NCBI GenBank assembly: GCA_037576195.1
Contig: CM075102.1
Span: 40,296,745 to 40,360,744, forward strand
Reading direction: 5' to 3'
Length of the DNA: 64,000 nucleotides
Origin: Phytoseiulus persimilis
Lineage: Eukaryota; Arthropoda; Arachnida; Mesostigmata; Phytoseiidae
Part shown: positions 38,969-48,985 of the stretch, one piece after another
How the letters are laid out: each line of letters starts with the position of its first letter
Position numbering within the stretch: position 1 is the stretch's first letter
Program-made: the position numbers and the translations under genes
Notes under the pieces: model-generated
Database searches by the model: none
The model's input: the letters and a program-made list of their open reading frames with translations, nothing else
What the model was told of the DNA's origin: nothing

Positions 38969-40732
38969 ATTGTGAAATCCTTCGTTCTGGCCAAGTATTG
39001 TAGCAAAACGGCTCATATTCTACTCCTCAGGGTTTTTGTAGCGCAGCGCAATCGGGATATTCAGCGTTGGAGTCAGTGCGAGACTTGATGATAACATTGC
39101 CCGAAACTCGCGTCGGTCGCTGGCTGTTACTCAATCACCAATTCTCATACATAATCATCACGGGCATCATTGTATAAAAGCTGAGGCACGTTGAGCCCAT
39201 GCTCGCTAAAAGCTCCGAGTGGGTACGGGCATGGGGCTCTGGCTGTCTTTTTTTTCCGCAATTCTCTCACGTAATCTGATTGACCTTCCTCATTAGTTAT
39301 GCTAAACACTTAGAAGGTTTTGGGAACGCGCAGTGTCTGTGAGCGGCATAACAATATTGTCCGAGAACAGACGCAGATCTTTCACCTCTTGAGTGGTTAT
39401 GAGGCGTGTCGCCTAAGCCGGAGCTTCAATCCTACGAGATCGCTGATATTTTGCATATCGATCGTGAATTCGGATGCAGGAACAAGTTTGGAAATATTCC
39501 CTAACGCTGGGTGACACATGCTCATTATCGCCTGGACTGAGTTCATTTTCTCCGAAAGACACGTGGGTAGGGAAGCCAGCGTTGGCGGCGCATTCAATCA
39601 TCGCAACCCTCGGAAAGGCCTTCTTTCACACTAGAATAGTCGAATCCGATGCACAGCATTCGCCGACCTACGTGCATCGACTTCTGGCAGTTTCCCCAAA
39701 AACTTTCAAAGGTGCCCAGCAATGGATATGGGCTCCCGCGCTTCCGGCAGACATCCGCCTCTGAGTCGAACCAGGTACGTTTTCACTCTATGTGGAGATA
39801 AGGGACGTTCGAAAACACTGTATGGATGCCTCGACGAGCGAATATGCACTAATTCATTCGCTGAGCATGTTCTGCGGAAGCAGTCTGCTACAAAGCAAGT
39901 TGAGAGCGTTGATGATTTCGGGGCCCGCGTCCCCATGGGGCGGTGCCGCGGTGCTTCTGTGGATCATGATGGAGGCTATCAGTCGTTTTCGGCCCAGAGA
40001 CCCCGATTGAACTTTCCATGAACGACTTCGCTTGGGCTCACCTGCAGCAGGGGACACAGCGGCTGATCTCATCATGGAATCTTGAGCCGTGGTATGGGTC
40101 AATATAGTCCACCCGAATGGATCTCCCAGCAGAACGCTCACCAGGTTTTCTCGGAGAAAACGGAATGTACGAAGCTGCTAGCGAATCCAGGTACCCGGAG
40201 ATAATGGGTAGCGTCTCACTGGAAGACCGTTCGAGAACATTCAGACGAAAAAAAAATCAGACAGGCGTATATTCCCCGTAGCCACCCGGCTTTGACATTT
40301 CGATCCAGAAAAGCGACCGATTCTCGGATACCAGAGGTTTTAGTTCTTATATTTACAAAGAAACCGCCCGGGAAGCGGAGGATGTACAATATTCCCGATC
40401 GATTACGCAGGTAATATCCAGACTAAATCCATCTTAGAGAGCATTCAATGGAACTCTTCCATCGTAGGAATGCTATCGCGCTCCCAAAAGTCGGTTGACG
40501 GTGATGACGCTCACTGAGCTTATGGGATTAGGAAAAGGAAATCCGCAGATATGTGCCCGAGCATCAACCATCTCGACCTGAGGCGGTGCGTATTCTCACT
40601 TTGTATTCAACTCGCGTTAAGTTGTCCCAAGGCAAGTTCTTTTTCCGAGGTGGGCTCTAAAGTGTTCATGGTGATCGTACATTAGGAATTTCTGGACTTG
40701 GATTGTTGCGAGCAGCATTCGGTTTCCCGCAG
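38969..40732. other. Intergenic region between TRPA1 and RNase T2
   Basis: Short open frames overlap on both strands between 39300 and 40140, with no splice or family support for any of them. The promoter of the RNase T2 gene should lie at its right end; no clear TATA box was seen there. A transposon relic is possible, but I could not define ends. Confidence 0.5.
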
Positions 40733-41536
40733 ATGATGTATCTTCGAGCCCTGCTGTTAGCTTGTATGGCCATTTTGTCATCGCCTTCGACTTTCCGTGG
40801 AGTTTTCCCCATGAACGAAGGCAGATCCAGGAATATTGCGTTCGACTACCTGCTCTTCAGCCAGCAATGGACCGAAGGCTACTGTCGCGCGACCGGTCAC
40901 TGCATTCCGGTAATAGAAAGGAAAGCTTTTAGTTTCCGGATATACGAAATGTCATTGATTCGTTATCAGCTCTAGCACCTGAACTCGGCTTCCTTGTCTC
41001 AGGATAAAGTCCGTGACTACTGGACCATCCATGGACTCTGGCCAACAAATGCCACCTCGTGGCCCGAGAACTGCGACCCGTCCCATCATTTCGATCCAAC
41101 TGCAATCGCTAATTTAAGGTCCGAGCTCGACAGCTATTGGCCGTCGGTTACGAGTGAGAATCCTGATGGTTTCTGGAGTCACGAGTGGAGTAAACACGGA
41201 ACCTGCGCGAAAGGAATCCCCCGCCTCAGTGGCGAATACAACTACTTCAGCTACACGATGACGCTGTACTCAAGATGGAACTTGACTGGATATCTGGAAG
41301 ATGCTCGAATTCTCCCTGACAACGACAACGCTTACAAGATCGCTGACATCCAAGCAGCCGTCGACAAGCGCCTCGAAGCCAAAGCAGATATTGCATGTGA
41401 GCGCGTTCACAGCATGGAATTTCCTGTGCTCACAGAGATTCATTTCTGTCTCACGAAATCTTTAGAAGTGATGGACTGTCCCACAAAAGAGCAAAATTGT
41501 GGCACCAGCTCAATCTTCTACATCAAGCGAGCTTGA
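40733..41536 (+). CDS. Secreted RNase T2
   Basis: Two exons, 40733-40909 and 41003-41536, with donor CCG/GTAATA and acceptor TCTCAG, give 236 residues, normal for the family. The N-terminus (MMYLRALLLACMAILSS) is a signal peptide. FDYLLFSQQW and CRATGHC begin the catalytic domain. Both active-site signatures are intact: CAS I TIHGLWP at 67-73 and CAS II FWSHEWSKHGTC at 116-127, with the catalytic histidines. The enzyme cleaves single-stranded RNA through a 2',3'-cyclic phosphate; in animals it works in lysosomes or outside the cell. The intron could instead end at 40975 (TCTAG), adding nine residues; I chose 41002 because it fits family spacing. The upstream in-frame TTG at 40703 is not the likely start. 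Confidence 0.93.
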
Positions 41537-42925
41537 GGGGTCGCTTCTCCCCCGGAGTTGCAGCTCACGACTCTATAAATATTATCTTCCAAAGATTCCT
41601 CCGATTGATCCTGTATGATACCCTCCGGGGATGCCGCGGGGTGCCCAGGTGAGGCAAGGGTGTCGAATGAGGCCAGACGATGCCTTTCCGCGTTTTCATC
41701 GTACTTTCGAGATGATTCAGCCCCAGTCTGACCATGGACTTCGGCCCCACTCGGCACCTCCTCGGCGGGCTACGGCTGCGGCAGCCTGGGGTGCCAAGTT
41801 CGGCAAAATTCGACTCCTTCTGGGCGTTTGACTAGGCGTCGCGAAGACCCGGGTTGCCATGCATCGCCTTCGTTTCTCGTGAAAATATCGTCAACCAGAT
41901 GATGAAGTTCGAATAAGCACCTGAAAACAGACCCAATCACGAAGGCATTAATCGTGATGGAAAAAAATAGAATGACTGCGAGACTACAATTGTGCCCTAG
42001 AACATCGTCGGGGTGTGCCTGAGCTATCGGTACACAGAAGGAATTATTAGGTTCCTGGAAAACCTTTTGGGATCACCGGCTTATCAAGACGACAGACGGA
42101 CTCTGGTTATTCTGGAACTGAGCGAAGCTTCTGCTACATCTGGGTTCTCTCCAGAAGGCTTCAGAAGGGACCACGCTCTGGAGAGGGAAAACTGGAAGTT
42201 GGGGGGACCGAAAGGTAGCGATTGGTCCGGTAGCAAACAAAACCTGAAATAGCTCTTTGGATAGGAGTGGATAACCTCGAAAAGTCAGGGGCATCGACCG
42301 GAGCGAGGCAAGGGCGATGAACACAGAGGACATGTGTACGATGATCACGGAGACGCTGGAGTCAGCAGCTGTCCCCGGTAAGCATGTGGTGACAGGACGG
42401 TTGAGGCAATGATTTGACAGACAGTGCTGGCTGGCCCGAGGACGGTCTCTTCATTGCTTGGTTCTGGCAAAAAGTCAGCCGGGAATGAGGGGGCCGTATG
42501 TCAAACTCAATATACGCTACAGAGGAATAGTCTAGGATGCGGAGAGAAGGCCCGGCGGCAGCAGCGAAAGAATCGGGCATAATTTATACCGGGGAAATCA
42601 ACGCAGGGCGCAACCGGTCTGAAAAACAGGAGGACTATGCCACGATGGGCTACGTGCGTGAGATGCTGTGGCGAGGGAACACAATACCGAAGTTGGAGAG
42701 ATCCACTGAGAGTATGAGCTACCAGTCAGAAATAGCTTGGGATCTAGACCAGCCCTTCTCGGAGGCAGTGACCGGCCTTCTCAGTTCGTGATGGCCAAGC
42801 CGAGTCCTGAGGGAGGGATGAATTCTCTGGACTGGTCTCTCAAACGACGGCTCAATGGGATCAATGAGGGCAGGCAGAACTGATGCCGATCTCGGAGGGG
42901 ACCTGACAATCGAACCTCACGGTTC

Positions 42926-43690
42926 AAAATTCATTATCCTGTCCGTCTCCCGGGAAAAAACAAAGAGGAACATAACAGTATCGGCTGTGGCTGGATTCAG
43001 GAGTTTCATGAACGATTTCAGAGAGAGCACTGACCCGATCGGATGCGTTTCGGACCTGTTGTGTTCCCTTCCAGACGCCTGGTTGCAAGACAAGCACGAA
43101 GTTCAACAATTTTCCTAAACTTCATATAGAGGAGTCATTCCAAGTGAAGTTTTGAGCAGAACGCTTTGGCGAGGCATAGGCTTTTTTCGCCACGCGCGCA
43201 TCTAATGGAGGACACATCGTCGGACCGGAAACACTGGTCCTCGAGAATCTTATCGAAGTGGGATTCTCGAGGGGACCTCTATGGGCTCGAGCTCCTCATT
43301 CGTATCCCCTGTCTTGTAGGAGGCGTACGTAATCATGTTCCTGAAACGTGGCGCGCAAAACCGGTACGAAACGTATCCCAATGCCTTACATCAACTCGGG
43401 TCTCGTTGGAACGAAATTGAACTCCCTCCTCGTCTTGCACGTTCGGGAAACGCCCGATTTGGATGAACGACGTCGGAAAAGTTGAGTACCTTTTCTAGCT
43501 CTTCAGGTTGAGAAAAAATGGCTAAAATCGCTCGAGAGGGTGCCGAGGTACAGCGTCCGGAACGGAACACAGCATGACTCCAATCAGATCAGTGCTCTGT
43601 GGAAAACCGCTCTCTGAACTCCAAAATCCAGCCACAGCCGGAAGTGTTTTTCCCCCATGTTTTTCTCCAAGAATCGGGATAACCATTTTG
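42926..43690. repeat. Inverted repeat (fold-back) element with arms of about 150 bp
   Basis: The arm at 42926-43082 matches the reverse complement of 43547-43690. Shared blocks include GGCTGTGGCTGGATT, AGAGCACTGA, TTGTGTTCC/CTGTGTTCC and CCAGACGC/CCGGACGC, with indels. The spacer is about 465 bp and has no transposase-like frame. It looks like a degenerate non-autonomous element or two inserts in opposite orientation. I did not recognise terminal motifs or target duplications. Confidence 0.65.
43236..43277. repeat. Hairpin near the centre of the fold-back element
   Basis: GGTCCTCGAGAATC (43236-43249) pairs with GATTCTCGAGGGGACC (43262-43277), with a two-base bulge and a 12-base loop. It lies within about 60 bp of the midpoint of the larger inverted repeat. 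Confidence 0.7.
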
Positions 43691-45179
43691 GGAAGGCTTT
43701 TCGACTGACCATAAGAGAAGGTTGTGTCGAAGATTCCGTGCACTTAAAAGGAATCGCTTCGAAGAATCGCCCCCCATTCCCTGTGAGTCTCGAGCGAACT
43801 ATTGTGTGCGCGGAATGAGATGTATTCTCCGTCATGCGAGTTTTCATGTTGGATTCCGTGACAGCCTGCCCCATGTATTACTCACCCTTGGAATCGCTCT
43901 GACTCCGCGCTCAATTCTGATTCGTATGAAACAGATTTGTTTCGCCCAAGCTCTTGGCAATAGTTCCAGTTTTCGCTGTGCCCCTAGTGATTTCATGAAA
44001 TGTGGGGAAAGAATTTCTGGAGCTCGGCCTCAGGTGGCGCGTTGATGTAGCTGTGTCCGGAACTTGAGTGCACGGAGAGACGCTCTCGTCAGGTTCCCAG
44101 AGGGAGGGCGGGAATCGCTCATCGAAGTTTAATACTCTGAACGAAAATCCAATCTACAAGGACCAGCGCAATTATCATCGGAGGCCCGTGATAGCTCAAA
44201 TGACAATCTCGTGGAGGACCTATCGATTCTTCAGCTCCTTCTACCATCATCGAGGAATCGTCCGTGACTTCCGTCGAGAGAAAGATGGCGCCGTTCCTCG
44301 AGTAGCTCAACGTGCCGCGCGACGCATTCTCCATGAAAAGGTGCAGCCAGTTGTGGAAGAATCGCATTTTCAGCGTAATCTCATTCTGGGTGGATGAGCT
44401 TTTGTGCCTTAGAACGGAGGGCCTACGGATTCGGCGTGCGATTCCGTCTGCGAGTGCTCTTTACATGCTCGAACGAAGTTGCGCAGCGCTTCACGATGGC
44501 TTGCTTCCTCGCGAGGGAACTATCATGGAGGTATTTTACGAGTATCCGAGTTCCCATTTTCGGCTTGACTTCATTACAGGAGCACAAAAGACACGTTTTT
44601 CGTGGTATGTTTCCGTAAGGAGTGGACTCGCGACGAGACGGAACTGGCGGCATGTACCTGTTCTGTGAGACATTCCAGGTTGTGGGGAAGATTTTTTTTT
44701 TCGTTCCGAACTCACGGTTGAAAGCAGAGGCAGCGAACGTGAGCGTCCTGTGCTCAAAAAAAAAGGTTAAAGAATCGGATCGGAAACTTGGAATGCTCGG
44801 AAGTGAAGTTCGGAGATCCCCGCGGAGACCATGTAACTCGTTGCCAAGCTCGCCCTTCTTCTCCCCTTGAAAGTGTCAAGTGAACCGACGCGACCGAGCC
44901 ACGAATTCCCCGAAGCCGGCTCGCAGAGAGGAGCCTCAATTCTCGATTTGACTTGCGCTCGTATTTCGATAGTCCCTGTACCTCCCTGCACGAGTGAATC
45001 CCAAAGTAAACACCTACCAAAGAATGGCTTTCGAGGCAATCAGATGCACATCCGATGAAACCAAGAGAATCGCGTGATTCCTACTCTAGAATTCTCTCCG
45101 TCTGCGTTTCACGGGGAGTGGCTCGGGTTGCTCGAATTCGTTCGCCAGATGCTTCTACTCTATATCAGTGGCGTAGCCA

Positions 45180-45207
45180 GGGGGGGGGGGGGGGGGGGGG
45201 GGGGGGG
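45180..45207. repeat. 28-bp G homopolymer at the hAT terminus
   Basis: 28 consecutive G follow CAGTGGCGTAGCCA. Related hAT ends carry a shorter G run at the same place, so this is probably slippage expansion. It is also a likely assembly error point, and creates proline- or glycine-only frames. Confidence 0.9.
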
Positions 45208-47083
45208 CTGAGGCTCCACTGCAGTCGTACTGAGCGCTCTCCTTGATCACAGCGTATTCGAACCTCATGGAGCGGAGACAGAAATAGAAGGAGACACAGC
45301 GGAATAGTCTGCTGACGAGTATCCAATTCCTTCTTCAACTCGAAGTCGGTGAACTTTGCACACATCGTTGCGAAGGCGACACTCGGCGGAATTTTGAAAG
45401 GATGGAAAGGGCAGTCGAGGAAGTCATCAGGCTTTGACAGCTATCCCTGGAAAAAAAACATTGCTTGCGAAACATTGCTCGCATCTTCAAGTTCCTCTTC
45501 AAAAGTTCATCGCAGTGCCTCTCCCGTTCTACATCTAGCATGAAGAGACAGCAGAATATCTCCCGATTCTTCGGGAAACGCGGAGAAACCTCTCCCAAAG
45601 TTGATTGCGTGCGCCGATGCCTCAGCTCAGAGGAGCTCTTCCGAATGTCCATCGCATCCTAAAAAATCCAAGGTTACCACTCATCCCCTCGACATAGGTC
45701 AATTCGCGATGACCAGCGAAACTATGCAGCTGTCCGCTCTCACTGAAGAGAGGAAACATGAATTTCTGACAAACTGTTGGACACCGGATGAGAGCTTTAG
45801 TTCCCCGAGACTGATTCAATCGGGCCAGACTCGTACTTTCCAACTTAGCTACCTCAGAAGATGGCCGTGGTTGGCCAAACGCAGGAAGGGGGTGCCTTCT
45901 GTCGCTTTTGTGTAATTTTCACCCGAGATGAGTCAGCCGGTCGTGGAAAACAGAAGTTCCTTGGAGCTCTCGTACCGAAGCCGTTTGTCAATTACAAAAA
46001 TGCTGTACAGGCTTTTGAGAGCCACGAGAAGATGCTGTATCACAGAGATGCAGAGGTCGATGCTCAGAATTTTATCGAGTGGTATGCGCACAGAGATCTG
46101 CCGGATGTCAGAAGTCGAGTCTACCAGGGACGCCAGCAGCAAGTATCGAGGAACAGATCGCGATTGATACCAATTATAAAAACGATTCTATTCTGTGGAC
46201 GGCAAAACCTCGCGCTGCGTGGTCATGACGAAAAGGGCGACGTTGTGCGTTTGCGATCGGAGGCTGGTGGGTCAAATGAAATTTCCGCGCCTTGCTCCGG
46301 TCTCGAGTCGACGCTGGCGACAGTGGTTTGGAGGAGCATCTATCGGGCGGTCCAAGAAACGCCCTCTACACGAGCCGTCAGTTGCAGAATGAAATTACTG
46401 AGGCAGTCGGGAAATGTATCAGGAAGAGGATTGTGACTGAAGTTAACGCGGCGAGGTATTTCTCTGTTCTCGCGGATGAAACCAGAGATATCAGCAAGAA
46501 GGACCAACTGACCATTTGTCTGCGTTATGTTGAGTACAGCGATGATCAAAAATTTTGCGAGAAAGCTTTCTTACGTTTTGCATTGTGACCAGCAAGACAG
46601 GCGCTGCACTAGCCGAGAGCATCTTGCAGGTCCCACATAGTGAGGGCGTCGTTGTTAGCAACATGAGGGGTCAGGGCTACGATGGGTGCAGCTCCATGAG
46701 CGGGATCCATAACGGAGTTCAGGCGGAGTTGAACAAAATCGTGCCCCAAGCTCTATATTTCCATTGTGCAAGTCATTGCCTCAATCTTGCTCTTGCACGC
46801 TCAGCGGAGCAACCGAATATCCGGCAAATGACAGGCATCGTCGCGAGCACTTGCTCTTTTATTAGTAGTTCATCACAGCGAGTTAAGCTCTTGGAAGACG
46901 CAGTGGAATCCAGCATGCCGGAAAATAATATACGGCGCCTCAAACCTCTATGCGCCACGCGTTGGGTTGAAACTCACAAGGCTTACATCACCTTCAAAGA
47001 GCTCTTGGTTCCAATTGTCAGCACTGTGTATACCATAGCAAACGGTGGAAGAGACTCCAGTGTCCGCGCCAATGAGCTGCAAT

Positions 47084-48093
47084 TAGGCATCGCAAGGAAC
47101 CGCAAATTTTTGGAACCGCGGTTCTCGGTTCTCTGAGAACCTCAAGTAAGAACCGCGGTCCCAGAACCGCAAGTGAGAAGCGCGAAGAACCGCGACCAAC
47201 GGCCGAAATGATAAGGGCTCGCTCAGAACTCGTCGCTCGATCCGTCGATGATTAGTCACGAGTCGGCAGTGTACTGTTTTCGTTCAATCCATGCTGTGTC
47301 CTCGAATGTTTGCTCAAAGCGCTCGTCGATCTTCCTGTCTTTAATTCCTGAGTTTCGAGATACGAAAAGAATTACTTACTGGGTTTAGAACTCCGAACGC
47401 AAATGCAGCTACGGTCAGAGCTAAATTTTTCGTTTCCCCCAGCTGCTGGGAGTCGGTTATCTGGAGCATCCTATCGTGCGAAAACGTGTGGAATGTCTCG
47501 AACGTTCTAGCTCCATTCAAATTCCCACGCTGGAACAGACTGTGCATTTGGCTTGTGAGCCACGTTTCAAAAACCGTTTCCGGACCCAACTTTTTGGGTG
47601 CACCACTTTAGCAAAACCACTCATCGTTGCGTCCCGTAGAGTGGGGAAGATCCCTCGTGATAGAAAACGGGGTTCTCTCAGACAGAACCGGATCACAAGA
47701 GCGAGCTCAGAGAGATATCTTTGACGATTCATGCAACGATCCGTACCATGCGACTTGCTCAGCGCGACGGTGCGACGTGAGACTAAGCAGAGAGCATGGT
47801 GATTTTAAAAAATTTGGCGCTCTCGTTCCTTCTAGGCATGGCCCTGTTGTGCAATGGAGTAGCGTCGCCGTCTTGGCAAGCTCCTCAGGGAGTGGGTGTC
47901 GGCCTGGCGGTGGCTTCAAATGATACTTCCGAACTTTCACTGAAATTTCGGCTCCCATTCTAGCATTCGAACTGAGGTCTACCAAGGCCGTGCACGGTGA
48001 ATGTCTCGGCTCGCTGATAAGGGCGCTAGATGAAAGCTTCTTCCGCGCGGCTTCTTGCGGTTCCTTGCGGTTCCGGAACCGCTGCGATGTCTA
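47084..48093. mobile_element. 1010-bp non-autonomous hAT element inserted in the hAT transposase
   Basis: Exact 8-bp target duplications GCTGCAAT flank it at 47076-47083 and 48094-48101. The termini are TAGGCATCGCA (47084-47094) and the inverted TAGACATCGCA (48083-48093), 10 of 11 identical. Subterminal sequence repeats GAACCGC/GCGGTTC many times within about 110 bp of the left end and 60 bp of the right end. Removing the element plus one duplication (1018 bp) rejoins the interrupted transposase in frame, from ...RANELQ to the downstream FMVSLFVIEHF region. The body has no transposase domain of its own. Confidence 0.93.
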
Positions 48094-48985
48094 GCTGCAA
48101 TCAACGATCTGTGAACTCGAATTTATGGTGTCCCTTTTCGTCATCGAACATTTCGCTTCTCTATTCCTTCCTCTATCGATTCAGCTGCAGTCAAAGGATC
48201 TCGATATTTTCGAGGCACGGGGAATGATCGAGAGCATGGAAACCGTGCTGAGACTAATGAGAGACAATGCAGACGGAGAATTCAGAAAGCTTTTCAGGGA
48301 GGCGTCAGAAGTCTGCGCTGAGCTCAACATCGACGTCAGATTGCCAAGACTCTGCGGGAGAATGACTCACAGAGAGAACCACCCCACGATGGACGTTGAC
48401 AAATACTTTCGTGTTTCTCTATATTTACCCTACGCCGACCAGCTGATAGCAAAGTTCTCGTCACGTTTCCAAGGTCTTCAAAACAGTGCGGTCAAACTGC
48501 AGTACCTGGTACCCAAATTCATACAGAAGAGTTTATTCGATGACATAGCAGAGGCTTTCAGTCTCTACGAGACCGACTTAATTTGTAGCACCAGCGTGTT
48601 GCATGCTGAGTATCGACGATGGAAAGTGAAGTGGGCGAATGTTTCTCCAGATAAAAAACCTGGGAACGCGATCGATGCCTTGAACCAGTGTTGCACGAGA
48701 AGTTTCCCTAAGATCACAATCCTCCTGCAGATCTTCGCCACGTTACCCGTGACGACTTCCTCTGCGGCGCGAACGCTCAGTTGTTTACGAGCGTTGAAAA
48801 CATACTTGAGGTCAGTGATGACTGGAAACAGGCTAAATGGGCTGGCCTCCATGAGCATGCACCCTGAGATCACTGTCGATCCGGACGAAGTAATCGACAC
48901 ACTGGCCCTGAATCCAAGGAAGCTTGATTTCGTTATTCGAATTGCGTCACGAAATAACTATGGATGCGCGGGTTATGTTCGATAA

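Larger units (their letters stand above)
41537..45165. other. Intergenic region with a fold-back repeat
   Basis: No recognised gene. It contains an inverted repeat pair at 42926-43082 and 43547-43690, with a hairpin between them. A minus-strand exon-like block at 44119-44374, behind a possible CACCCAG acceptor, resembles no family I know. Other open frames are short and overlapping. Confidence 0.5.
45166..48985 (+). pseudogene. Decayed hAT transposon with TTF/ZMYM1-like transposase, disrupted
   Basis: The left terminus, CAGTGGCGTAGCCAG followed by a G run at 45166, is of a type I know from invertebrate hAT elements. The transposase reading begins near 45540 (KRQQNISRFFG). It continues through a TTF-type zinc finger (GAFCRFCVIFT, SHEKMLYHR), the catalytic-core blocks YFSVLADETRDIS and GQGYDGCSSMSG, the FHCASHCLNLAL block, and the C-terminal hAT dimerisation region (FATLPVTTSSAARTLSCL). 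At least four frameshifts (near 45655, 45870, 46200-46380 and 46550) and an insertion at 47084-48093 break it, so it cannot make an active enzyme. The right terminus is not identifiable near 49.0 kb. TTF/ZMYM1-like hAT genes are common in arthropods and are often mis-annotated as host zinc-finger genes. Confidence 0.88.

Noticed and set aside
44900..45165. A host gene start feeding the zinc-finger transposase
   Set aside because: The transposase frame is broken many times and starts behind a hAT terminus; it is a transposon relic, not a host zinc-finger gene.
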